From Paracentrotus lividus (taxonomy: Eukaryota; Echinodermata; Echinoidea; Camarodonta; Echinidae), in assembly GCA_940671915.1 (NCBI GenBank), contig CALNVZ010000174.1:21212116-21276115 (forward strand): DNA of 64,000 bases. The letters run 5' to 3'. Position numbers and translations under genes: made by a program. How positions within the stretch are numbered: position 1 is the stretch's first letter; each line of letters opens with the position of its first letter. The notes beneath the pieces are model-generated. The model did no database searches. It saw only the letters and a list, made by a program, of their open reading frames with translations, and had not been told where the DNA came from. Below, piece after piece: positions 21,790 through 34,600 of the stretch.

Positions 21790-24537
21790 TTCCTTTCCTC
21801 CATGCTTTTTCGGTGCTCGTTATCTGTCTTTGAGCTAGTCTTTTGACAAGACCTCACGTTGTCTGATGCACACCACGAGCTGCGACGCAGTAGTAGAAGT
21901 AGTATTTGGTTTTATTTAGCAATCAGTTATAATTGACTATTTTTGCCACAAAATTTTCGTTTAATTATTTTCCCATCTGGAAATGAAATTTATTTTTCTT
22001 TTCTCTTTTTATTTCTTATATTTTTTAGAAGTAATTTCCATTACTACATTAAAGTAAAATTAAAGTAAAACTGTCTCGCATCAAATTAGCCTCTTGTAAA
22101 TTAATAAATAGGCCTTAATCATAGGTTACATTTTACTCCTTCCCCCCCCCTTTTTTTTTTTTCTTTTTCTTTCTCTTTCTTTCTTCTTTCTCTTTAGCCC
22201 TAACAAAAAAAAAAGGGAACAAAAATGGAAAGATAATAAATATATACATACCGGTATACCAAAAACTAATAAGCCTGTGAGACAACATATGCCAAGTTCT
22301 TTTGGCCAGTACCACATTGATACGTTTTCATGATATTTTAGGATGAAAGTAATTACTATTATCATTTTACTTCTACATTATTTTTCATCTTCTTGTTGTT
22401 TTGATTTTTCAAATTTACGACGCTCATAATCATTATATGAATGTTTATTACATTTTTTCCTTTCTTCTCTTTCCTTTATTCCTTCGATTTCTTACTTTTT
22501 TCTTTCTTTCTATTCCGAAGAATTAAAGGAGAAAGTAAACATTTTCTGTTTAAACTCTGGACCCAAACGTCTATTCTTAAGCTATTGAAGGATGTTAAGA
22601 AACGTGAGAGTAGCCTATTGTTTTTCAAAGAAAAGGAAAGGAGAAAAACACATATTTATTTATTCCATCGATTTCTTGCTTCTTCATTTATTCATTTATT
22701 TTTTTCTTTTTCAAAATCTCTTTCCGAAGAATCAAAGGAGAAAGAAAATAAATTCTTTTTAAACTGTAGATCCAAACGTCTATCCATAAGCTTACTTAGA
22801 AAAACCTTGATCCATACAAGGTTCTAATTAAAAAGGAGAGTATTGTTTTTCAAAGAAGGAAAGAAAGAAAAATACATATATAAAATCTGCCACCCTGCTC
22901 CGACGAAACGGAATGGAAAAGAAAAAGAAAGAAAGAAAAAAAAGTCATGGGCTCCGATCCTGCGCCCGTACCGCAGTGCGGGGTTGCATCAGCAGCAGTT
23001 CGTGGGCCATAGTCTTTGCATGTCGTTTTTTGTTTCTCGCGTTATGGACACATACAGGTCAGGAGAGCCGTGTCAAAATTAACTTTGATTTTTTGTTTCA
23101 AGATCTGGGTGTGGGTACGAATGCAGCTTTCTCTAGATTTTCTCTCAATCTCCATCTCTCCCTCAGAATCTCCCTAAAATAGGGATATTCCATTAACAGT
23201 TAGCTAAGGAGTGTTAATCCATCGATTTCAAGTCTGCAAATATTCTTTTGTAGAATCTTTAATGTGTTAATTGTATTTTATGTGCGTGTTTTATAAGGAA
23301 AATCATTAAAAATAAACCTGGATAATGATTATTGTTTCAATTGGGGAGGGGGAAGAGTGAAACTACCAACACGATAGAAGGTATTTGTATGAATTATAAA
23401 AGATTGGGAAAGTTTACTTTATTATACTTTTCAGACTGAACAGACTGAACCTTTTGGTTGTCCGAAGCCCCCCCCCCCACCCCCTTATCTCTCGGCTGGC
23501 GTTAGGTAGAGGAGAAAAAATGAATGTACCTTTTGCTTGCCCGGCGTGACGTAACGTCAAAAGGAATTGGTGTACAAATATCTCAAATGCCACCACCCCC
23601 CCCCCATATGGAAATCCATCATCTGGATTCGCTACTGATATTTATATATACATGTGTATTTGGATCATCATTATCAAACAGGAGTTTTACCCTGTATCAC
23701 ATTTATTTTGACAGTGCAAAAAAAATAAAATAATAATAATAAATAAAATTAAAAAAGTTTAACATGGATTGGGCAAAGTTGCAATTGTTTTAAACGCACA
23801 TACAGGTGTGGTCATTTAAAATGGGGGCTGCGGATTTATCCCCCTTGAGGTAAAAATGCTTTGATTTTATAAACAATCATGAAAATTAGAGCTGGAAAAA
23901 ATTATATAGTACAAAATAAAGGGGTCGGGGACCCTAGATCTGCACATTTTTATTTGAATGAATGTAACTTTACATTTGAGCTTCATTGTCCAACTGGATT
24001 TTTGCCAAAAAATTCACGGACACAACGTAATATCGGGTCATATCATGTATTGGCCTATGATACACCTGACTCCCTCATTGTAAGATCCTTAAAGAGGGAC
24101 CCAGGTTTAAATTAAGAATATCTTGCAAATATTCGATAAACAATTTAATGCAGTCTTATGCATATTCAATGACCAAGCTGATGTCTTAATTTTCCTTTTT
24201 TTTATGAAACTTTTTTTATTTTATTTTATTTAAACTATATGTAAATAGAAAATATACCCTTATATTGTCATTAATTACAGTAATGATGATCTTTAACATG
24301 CCTAACTTCTTGGAACAAAAAAATTGAATAATTGTAATCTCATACAATAAAATACAAAAGAAAATGTGGATCAATGACACTATCAGCTTGCTCATGAGAC
24401 TATGCACAACTGCTTATCAACAAACTGTAAAAAAAAATCAGAGCTTCGTTATTCTTAATCATATCATTATGAAATTTTCAATATTGTACTTGTTTTATTT
24501 TACTCGAATCATCTGAATTTCAGCATGGTGTCTTCCT
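21790..24537. other. Intergenic, low-complexity purine/pyrimidine-rich
   Basis: Long T/C-rich and A/G-rich stretches (22,140-22,200; 22,440-22,940) and a tandem duplication. Open frames here are biased in composition and show no domain. Confidence 0.55.
22516..22895. repeat. Tandem duplication of about 210 bp
   Basis: GAAGAATTAAAGGAGAAAG..CCAAACGTCTATTC..GTTTTTCAAAGAAAAGGAAAG recurs as GAAGAATCAAAGGAGAAAG..CCAAACGTCTATCC..GTTTTTCAAAGAAGGAAAG. Set in a T- and A-rich tract. Confidence 0.75.
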
Positions 24538-24541
24538 TTAA

Positions 24542-24955
24542 AGGTAGTGTCATCCTTTTGCAGGCAAAAATATAAAATTTCTAGTTCTTCCCACAACTGA
24601 TTAAGCTCAAATGTGTATGTTTGTCATTATATTGCGATTATCAAAATTCATTCCTATTTTTTCGAACCTCAAAAAATATACCGTACGGTGCGAACCGCTG
24701 ACCGTTAGCGCAGAGAACAATGCACGCTAATGCGCCATGTGTATGTTGCTGTGTGTGGTCCATGCTGCATGCGCTGTTATATCAACTATGTTGATGGAGA
24801 GCTGGTCAAGATTGGTAGTCAGATTTTCGTTTCATGTTACAGATCTAGGCAACCTATGGCAGTAAGATTGAATAGACAGTATTGGTTGATCATATTCTAA
24901 AGTTATGCCAAGTTGCATTAGTTTTCGCAATGTGTGAAAAAGGATGACACTACCT
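24542..24955. mobile_element. TTAA-flanked short element (piggyBac-like ends)
   Basis: TTAA on both sides (24,538-24,541; 24,956-24,959). Terminal inverted repeats AGGTAGTGTCATCCTTTT and AAAAGGATGACACTACCT are perfect over 18 bp. A diverged copy lies inverted at 42,507-42,962 in an AQR intron. Confidence 0.88.
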
Positions 24956-25629
24956 TTAACCCACAGGTTAGGGTGTCAGGAAGTCCACACATGGAAAATT
25001 CTGTTAACATCTAGATGAACTTCCTCTTTCATTAATTGTTATCATAAGCAGAATAGTGTCCAGCTATTCTTATAGTTGAATAGTGCACGTGTATCAAACA
25101 AAGGATTGGACAATTGATTTTTCAAGTGACCAATGCATTATTATGGGTGTGTATTAGCTAAACAATTCTGTGTTGATTCATGAACACTTTTAATCCCCTT
25201 GAAACTTCATGTTTGGAATGTTATCATAATCTGTGCCCAATACTGAATAGTGCAAAGGTCTCTAACAAATAAGGAGGAGTCAAAAGGGCGGATCAAAAAT
25301 CAATATCACTGTATACATGGAAATCTCAAATTTACACATCACGGTGGGAAAACATAATGTATGATGTAATCTGGTCTCTTTGGTCCTATAAAAATCATGC
25401 TTTTATACATTATACTAAACCAAGAGGAGAGCAGCTGAGGAATGCATATTTGTTGTCTAAAAAGGAACATTTTTTTTTATCAATTTGAGATTCATATTCA
25501 TACAGCAATATAAATTTTCAGATTGGTATACATTCATATTTTACTTGGTATACATTTATATTTTACTTTGTATGTTACTTTTGTGAAAAATCCTCCCCCA
25601 CCAGAGGATCTTTTTATAAATACAACAAA

Positions 25630-26406
25630 ATTGTGCAATGTTGACAATGCAAAAATCTAATTTAAAATGGAATTTACATGTTGAACAACTTGTGAAAAGA
25701 TGCAATTGGAAAGTATGCATGTTAAGAAAAATCAAGAAGTATAACTTACCTGTAAAAGATTTGGTTTTGATATATACAGGTTACATATGACCCATTTTGG
25801 AATATTGTGCCCCTGTCTTTCACAGCAGGTCGACAATAGAGCAAAACAGTAACACAGAAAGAATTCAAAAACGAGTTTGCAAAATTATTTTAGGTCCTCT
25901 TTATATTTCATATCCAAACGCGTGTCAACTGTGCAATCTAACAATACTTCAAGAGAGAAGACTAGCTTTGTGTAGAAGTTTTGCCAAATCATTGCCAGAT
26001 AACCCAACGTGCCAAAATTGGCTACCACCCCGTAAACATGTCAAAATATCTTTACGTCACACATCTACGTTTCATCAATACAAGTTCAAAACCAAACGCT
26101 TTCAAAATAGCCCTTTGCCTTTTCTGGTAAACCTACTCAACCAAATTTAGTCTCACTTTCGTCTCATCTCAGTACATTTTGTGAGCTAGTCTTTTCTTCT
26201 TTTTTTTTAATGTTATGTATCTATGATTATTTTATATTTGTTTTTATAAAATTTTAATTGAAATTGAATTTTTAAATTGTATATATTTATGTACTTATGT
26301 ATATGTTCAATAATGTAAACCAGAACATTTCAGTTTTTACTGCCTTTCTTGTAAAATGCTTGATTGCTCAATAAACCATTATTGAATTGAATTGAATTGA
26401 ATTGAA
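25630..26406 (+). mobile_element. LINE 3' fragment with ATTGA-repeat tail
   Basis: Frame reads LVKRCNWKVCMLRKIKKYNL, LVLIYTGYI, a TGA in place of arginine, PILEYCAPVFHSRSTIEQ, ERIQKRVCKIILG and ends FLVNLLNQI at 26,147. This is the C-terminal part of a non-LTR reverse transcriptase. A 3' UTR with AATAAA follows, then a tail of five ATTGA-type units. Strongly 5' truncated. Confidence 0.85.
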
Positions 26407-26628
26407 TCAAGGGTGGATTTGCTAACTTTTTATGATCACTGACACATGCGAGTTATAAAAAAAAAAAAGAAACCAGAAACTACTTGTTTTATGTCAAAAT
26501 TCTATTTCTCCAACAATGAAACAAAATAGAAGCTGTACATATTGGTATTTACATGATCCGATTTCACCAACAAAAACTTTACAGTGTCTGCACACACCTC
26601 TACATTGTTGTTGTAGCTTTATGCTTAA

Positions 26629-26798
26629 CCACTTGGCTGGGGACCATGTAATATTATGTGCTTGGCATTTGTACATGCGCGCGGACCACATAATATTACC
26701 TGATCATGCTATTGTCTGAGCTTTGTCTGTTTGGACGCACCAGCGTCACGCTGGTTATACCCGTACAGTGCAATTAGCACCATGCAGCAGTCAAGTGG
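26629..26798. mobile_element. 170-bp TTAA-flanked element
   Basis: TTAA on both sides; ends CCACTTGGCTG and CAGTCAAGTGG are inverted with one mismatch. GC-richer than its surroundings (GCGTCACGCTGG). No coding frame. Confidence 0.72.
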
Positions 26799-26799
26799 T

Positions 26800-28139
26800 T
26801 AAACGCTGTACATTCTTAATGTCATGTTTATAAAATTGCTTATCATGAATCATGGTCAAAAATCTTAAGGGTAATACATGTGTACCTTTAGAAAGGCATT
26901 AAATATGACAAATTATTATGTACACATCAAATGCAGTTATCAAATACAGCGTTAAGTTACAAGCCAATATAATTATGCTAAACATTTAATCCCAGCTCAA
27001 TTTAAACAAAGTAACTAACAGTCAATTCTACATTGGGACTTGGTTTTAAACCATCTTAAATGTACATGTAGGTCAGATTTTTTTTCTACCAGCATTAGGT
27101 AAACTGTGATCTTAGTTATAGTATAAGGGATCTGTCTGGCAGGTAATAAAGAGGAACAAAGGTATAACGTTCTTGTCTTAACATAATTATTGTCATGCCA
27201 TGTCACTTACAATTTCAATAGAGATTCAAATGAAAGTTTGAACAATTCAAAATGACCCATCATTGTTGAAAAACCTTTGAAATATAAGACAAATCCACTC
27301 TCAATTTCATACTTTCATTGGAGGTGGGTAAGACACCACTATGAAAGCTCAGTGTCCAGTGTCAGCATTTCACATCTGCACAGGGCAACAGTGTTTAATC
27401 ACAGCAGCACTGTTAAAAATTACAATAAATATTTGTCGCATAATCTTTGAAAAGTCCCAATCACAGTGAAGTTGGGGAAGCATCCTGTTTTCATTCTAAA
27501 AACGTAAATAGTTCCGAGACTGTGAGGTAATGAATTATTATTATTTTTGTCTTCATTCTTCACCAAAACTACAGCACTAAGGTAGTAACCTTGAATAAAT
27601 TTACAAAGTCAATAAACCTAATTGTTCAATATCACTACCCGAGCTTTTGGAGTTAAATCTATACTTAACCATTAAAATCTAAATTCAGTTATTGTTGTAA
27701 ATCACAAAGCTATGACTAACCTCAGCATACAGTTTTTTTTGTATCATCTATTTTCAAGAGAGTTTTTTTGTTCATGAGTTTGTTGGTATACTGAAGACTA
27801 GCAATACTTTCAATTGGACCATAGACAAAGCAAACAATACATCAGACAGACCAGGTAGCAGAATTTTGAAGGATTAGGTACAGAATACTAAGTTATTATT
27901 TGTATGTCGTAGAGTTCAAGATGACTGCCAACTTATCAATAGGGGGGTTGTTTTTATTTCCTGTAGAAGTTTTATCGTTTATGTTACCCTTTTATTATTA
28001 CAACTGTAAGCTGCATTATATTATATATTATCAGAAATGATTGTTGTTTTTTTATTTTTTTATTTATCTTTTTATATTCCCCCCCCCCCCCCCCGTAATT
28101 TGTATCTGATTTTCTTATTAATGTTCTAATCTTTTGTAA
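26800..28139. other. Intergenic next to the AQR 3' end, nothing recognised
   Basis: AT-rich sequence with a C run at 28,081-28,094 and a plus-strand AATAAA near 28,172 followed by A-rich sequence, which may be the 3' end of an old plus-strand retroelement. No coding frame identified. Confidence 0.45.
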
Positions 28140-28576
28140 TGTACATGAAAATATTGTGATTTTATTGATTCAATAAAACATATAAAAATTTAAAAAAACA
28201 AGTTATTCTTTGTATATGGGACTGAAATAGAAAGAATATTTGGCATTAAACAGAAAAATTGAGGCACAACACTCAAAATATCACAAAGCATATTGAGTTT
28301 CCCATTGAGTACTATGTGTTGCAGAGATGCTTCGAAAGGAACGAAAGTCATACATTCTGTATCATTCTGTATGTTTTTTTCTTCCAAAAAATGCCCTATT
28401 TGTATCAAAGTAGGATGATTCTTCAACTGTTTTTTTTCCACTTGCGACAAAAAAAAATCAAATAAATTGCATGATTTTACAGGTGTTTAATGTTCAGCTG
28501 TATCATCTGTGTAGGCTCTGATCTTGATGTACAAAATGTATCTTGTGATGATTCAATTCTTTCAATGTTCAATCTC
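28140..28576 (-). other. AQR: Probable AQR 3' UTR
   Basis: AT-rich stretch after the proposed stop. A minus-strand AATAAA lies at 28,161-28,166, giving a likely cleavage point near 28,140. No coding potential seen. The end is a prediction only. Confidence 0.45.
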
Positions 28577-28601
28577 TCAAGTTTCCTCCATTTTCTCGGT
28601 C
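28577..28601 (-). CDS. AQR: AQR terminal exon w31 (proposed), stop codon
   Basis: After a TTTTCAATTAG acceptor, joining to exon w30 in phase gives ETEKMEET then TGA, an acidic end in keeping with the tail before it. Both splice sites are good matches to consensus, but the join rests on phase and composition only and the read-through end of w30 is the alternative. Confidence 0.6.
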
Positions 28602-31600
28602 CTAATTGAAAAGAAAACAGAAACATACATAGAACATAGTCAATGGTTGAATTCAAAGACAAGATACAGAATCAATGATACATTTATGATCAGATGATCA
28701 GATCTCTCAATTCAAAACTGGAGTATAGTTACAAAATACATCACTTAATACAATATGATCCAAGAAAAATGACACTACCTGAGAATTCACATAAAATGTA
28801 ACTTGTGTTGGGATGTCCTAAATGATTATAAAGATTTGCTGAATTCCCACAAGTATAACTTTTGAATGAATGTGGTACTCACTGATATTATACAAGCAAA
28901 GTTCAATTATTGTCTTACACTCCTCTGCTGCTATTTACCTTTATCATTCGAGCAAGGAACTAATGTATTAAAATACTTAACACCTCTCTTCCCTGAATCT
29001 TTAAAACATTTATGACCAGTTGCGTCAATTGGGGACCCTAAACATAAGGAGTTATAAAAACTTGAATGACTTTATATAAAAGTAAGGGATTACGACTTTT
29101 GTATCTGTATTAAGGGGTTATGACTTGTGGCAAGAATAATATTTTAACTAAAATATGGATATATCATGTACTAAGATGTTGACTTGTGTCAATAAGAGTT
29201 ATTGATAGTTAAAAACAAGTATTTATGTTACTTTCATTTCATTGTATATGCATGTGCAGTTTTTTTTATTTGAATGGTTTGATAAATAAACATACTCATC
29301 CGATTTTGTTTCCTCAACTGCTGTCTCTTCTGGACATTCCGCTTCCATTTCTTGTGTCTCTGGCTTCTTCTCTGGCTTTTTTTCATCATCATCATCTTCC
29401 CCCTCTGATTCGCTGCTGCTCTCCCCCGGATGCTCTGGCATTTTGGAATGGTCTACCTCTTCCTCTTTATCATCTGCCTCCTCATTGGCTGCTTCCTTAG
29501 ATTTGGTCTCCATGGGTTCTTCCACTTTCTTTGCAGGGGGTTTGTGGGACACTGGGGGTTTGGCTAGACGTTCCATTCTTCTTTGGCGCTACAACAGAAG
29601 TTAAAAAGAGTTAGAGTATTACCTTACATTCCCATGATAACATTTTATCTGTTAAACATTAATCAAATAGTAATTGACAGTGCAACAAAATATCCTCAAA
29701 TATATCTAATGAACAGAAAACTTTTGAAGGAGTATCTAATATATAATTTTTTTTCTTTCTTATTTAAAATCTATTTTACGCAAAGTTGTCAACAATATCT
29801 CCGAAACATACAAGCACTATTCTAGGAATTTGATGTAATGTAGATGGATTTTTAATAGCAAACAAATGTTCTACAGGCAATTCATATACAAAACTAATAA
29901 TGTAATGATTGTAATGCATCTAGTAAAACTGATAGGATGAGAGACTGAGGGACGAGACTCACCCCGATCTGTGCATGCATTCTTTGCATAGCATCATCGT
30001 ACATGTCATAGACAAACTGAGCCATGTGCGGCATGTCTTCAATCACCATCACACCACCATGTGGAGTCTGCCCAACCTGATATAAACAAAGATGTAAAAT
30101 TAGAGTGAAATTATTGTTCTGGTCATGAGATTGAAAATGTGGAAGAAAAGGGACATTACACAATACATTTTCTTACAGTTGCAATCAACAATAAAAGGAA
30201 AAACCTTTTGTTCAAAGATTGGTACATGTACCTGAACAATGGCCTGATATAAATAACTCAATTTTCATCAAAAGTGGATTTAGTCCCTTTTGCTTGCAAG
30301 CTCTTCATTTGACAGTAAGGGTGCTGAACACTGAACAAAAATCATCAGGCTTGCACCTCCCCCCCCCCCCCCCAACTCTGATCATAGTCTGCATTTTGCT
30401 GTAATTTTTTATTGTTATGATGATAAGGACAATGAACACAATGCTGATGGCAATATAATTGACGAGTACTGTAAACGTGGAAATATTCGCGGTACATTAA
30501 TTTTTCGCGGATTTTGCGCGAAGATCTACAGCCGCGAATTAAAAAACCCGCGAAGATATGAGCTTGCTTTTTTATGCATGTATTGGGATGGTTCATTTGC
30601 ATGCTTATATGCATGCAGCGCGAATTCAAGAACCTGTAAACATTCTTTGAGGCTGCTCAGCGCGAAAAATTATTCACGCGAAAAATAACAGCGAATACAG
30701 TATGATACAGCATTTAAGATTACAGTGGATACTGGTTATAAAGAGGTCTGATATAACAAGATTCAAGAAAACAAGGAAATTTAGCTAGTCCCAGTTCTCT
30801 GTGTTCTCCTACTTTCTTACCCTGACATACAGATATTTCTCAAATAACATCCTCTTTATAATAAGTTTCCAATGTATTTGAATTATATTTCTTTGGGTTA
30901 AAACTGCATCAAATTTATAGTAAATAACCAAGCTCTATAAAGGGTTCATTCTGACCTTTCTCTGTGGTGGATAAGCCTCTGTGGGAACTAGATGGAGGTG
31001 CAACGGTCTAGACGTCAGCTGCAATCACAAGAAAACCATATAAGAAATCAATTCATTACAAACATGAATTAATGATCAGACCAACATTATGACATATATT
31101 TATATGAAATATATGTTTATGCAGATGATGTTTTTTTTTTATTATTTTTTTAAAATCAGATTTTAAGGGGAATTAAAGAATATGTGTTGCTTCTTTCTTT
31201 TGTTTAAAAAAAAAGGTTATCAAGAGTATGCACAAGTTAAATGGAACACCATGTCAATTCAAGTCCATGACATAGAAATAATGAACATAATTATACCAAA
31301 TAACTGTGTCCTCTTACATGTATAGGTATATGACTATGGGGTTCGCAACATAGAGAATCTGTTCTCTTGCCCAAAGGCTACATACTATCCCATTTAATCA
31401 ACAAAAAAAGGTAGCAAGGTCAATCATGCACATACGTGTGAAGAGAGAATAAATAAAAAAATAGCGTTTTCTGTGCAAACTTCACAATTGCACACCTTTA
31501 TTTCCCTTGCTCTGGCTATACAAAGTTTCATTTTATAGATTTTCTGTAAGAGAGAATTTGCTGTAAAATTCAGACTGAGAGATAAGGCATAGTTCTTTCT

Positions 31601-34600
31601 AAGATATGCCTCATGTGAAGCTGTCTAAATGTGTTAAGAGGAGAAAATATTAACTGGCTCTTACATTTCTGAATGTTGGTGATAGCTCATAGCAGTTCTG
31701 GAAGAGTGATACCCTGGCAAAGACATAGAGACCAAGTCGAGCTCTGGACATAGCTACTACAAGTCTCCTCACATCCCTGCAAAAAAATTTTTTTTTTTAA
31801 ATGGTAAAGAATTAGGTTTGTTTATTATTTGTTCTTAATGTTAATGATATCAACAGCACATATGAATACATGTACATGTAGCTCCGTTCCAAAAGGTACT
31901 ACATCAACTTTTTATGAAAATTTAGTTATTGATATCACACCATAATTCAGGAAGGTACCTTTGAACGAAAGTGTTCGCCTAAAATTTCTAAAGCAATCAT
32001 TAGAAAATGCCCTTTCTAATATCACTTTTCCATAGACGCCTGTAGAAAATCTAAAACAAATGCATTTTTCTCAGAAGTAGGAAAGATGGATGTAATACCT
32101 TTTGGATAGAGCTCTTCAAATAAGTCGTCAAGAGTCTTACAGAGATCGTTAATTTGGAGATTAAAAACTTGTAGGAGTATCTGAAATACTTTGGGAGTAT
32201 ATATAAAAACAAAGCACTTAAAAGTGAGATTGGCCATGAAAGATGCGGGCTTAATCTTATGATGATAATAATAATAGAATAATAATAATAATAGAATAAT
32301 AATAATAATAATAATTTTAAAAATAATATAAAAAATAATAATACAAAAATTAACAAAGTACACTTTCTGACTCAATATTATTCAAGGCGCTACAAATTAC
32401 TTTTTAAAAGAAACAACAAATATTCAATAGTGGAACAACGAAAACTCAGCCTGAACTATTCAATATAAATGTTCAGATAACAAATCTACATCAATCATCT
32501 CTACTGAACATCCAATTTAAACAATTATAAAGATGTCCCAGAACCATACCTGATGTGTCCAACTGCCCTTGTCCTGACCAATGAAAGTAAGATATAATCG
32601 TTCTGTTGCCCCTGGAAACGATCTACTGTCGTCACCTGAGGATAAATGAACAGATACTAGATACACACCTCTACTGGACATTTGCCAAGATTTTTATTTT
32701 AAAATAAATTTCTACATGTACTTTACCATTTAGAGTGCAAAAACAAACAAAATAAAATCAAGCTAATTATGGATAAACTGAAATGTCAAATACTACGCTG
32801 TGTTTAAAAAAAAAATTAATAGTAAAAAAGGACAATAATTTTAAGTATTTGTTTATATATAGGATATACATGTACTGTCAATGAATTGTATGATTCAAAT
32901 GATTAGTATGAGATTAAATAAGACACTCCATAAGAGCACTCCATAAATCATTGAACTGTCTACAATCAACTGGCCAGGTTTCTAAACCTGTCCTGAATAT
33001 AGTGAAGTCTCATATAACTTTATCCACTCTAACAAGCTACACACATGCAATGACCTCTGACCTTGTGTGGTTGACCAATCATTGGATTGTCCGAGCATCG
33101 TTTATTGATGACATCACGGATCAGATGCTTCTGACCATTGTAGGTTGTGAGGATGCTGATCTTCTCTGCAGGGTATCCCAAAATCCTCATGTACATGAAG
33201 AGTGCCACCACATACTCTGCTTCAGCCAGGTTCTTAGCAAATAATTCAGAATCAACCAAAGGCAATTAGTACACAAAAGACTCTGAAATATACAATGAGA
33301 CTCAAAATTGATTTATATATCCTTTTATCAAGGAATCGAATTAAAAGAAAACGATACTTCCTCAATGCTTGATACAAAATTTGAATTTCAACTTTATTTC
33401 TTAACTTGGGGCAGACGACTTTGGGAAAGTTAATTTTATATTGATAGACATTGATAAACATTTACTTCTTTCTTATCGAACCATTGGTTAATTGATAAAG
33501 AAAAGGTCCTAAATAGTGGCAGCAATACAATTAAAAGAAATTCTTTTGTTTTCACCTGATAGAAATAAGGGTTCGGTTCTGATTCGCCCACACCATTGAA
33601 GTTATCCACATTGATGAGCTGGTAGTCAAATGCAAGGCCAGGGTTAGCTGTTTGGAATTCAGGCATCCTGTTCACATGGGGCAGGTTACCTAGGGTGTGA
33701 TACCTCCAGTTGTACAGCGTCGCAATACTGTCATGAAAGAAGGTCAAGGAAAATTGACATGAGTCCAAGAAAATTGACTTAGATAGCACAAAACAGAATT
33801 AACAAGTTAGTGAGATTTGTAGGGTTGAAAAGTTAAAAATTTTATTATTTATTATTTTAAATGGTATAAAGCTATATATTGGACTAACCATGCCCCCACT
33901 CCATTCAATATCCACCATGATGTTCAAAAAAGTGTTTACTATTCATTTATCTCAGACCATTTCTTTAAAAAATATATATATATATATATGGCAGACACCC
34001 CCTCCCCATATATCTGTGTCTTTATCGTTATGATATAATGGATAAAGTATTAGGGGCCTATGCTTGCCAAACAAAACAAAAAAAGTGTTGCTTATATTGG
34101 CCTTGCTCTGCCATGTGCATTACAATATAAGCAGGGACATCATCATTCTCTTCATTACTAATCATCAATTACCCAAACGCGATCACCGAGTCAAGTTGGT
34201 GTATATCCACTGTGTCAAACAGCAGTTGGTCCAATTCTCTAATTGACTATTACTTGTACCACATGGGCTAAACCAATTGGCCGGTATTCTAAACCAAAGA
34301 CCGAGTTTGTACGAATTAAAGTGTGCAGTGCTATTGTACGATCCTTTTGTATGAGCATAAATCCTTTTGCATTAGCATCAGACAAAAGGATTGCAACAAT
34401 AGAACCGCGCACACTTCAATTCACACAAACTCTGTCTTCGGTTCAGAATATGGGCCTATTTGGTCTACTGACAATTTGTTCTAACTTCGACTTGGCCTAA
34501 TACATACCTGGTCTAATGCTTACTTGGCCTAATTGCCCATTGTTTTTCCTTTAATTCCCAAATGAATATTTATATGAATATTTGTACAGGTAACTAACTA

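Noticed and set aside
22441..22827. 128-residue Phe/Lys/Ser-rich frame
   Set aside because: Low-complexity T/A-rich tract with a tandem duplication; composition explains it and no domain is visible.
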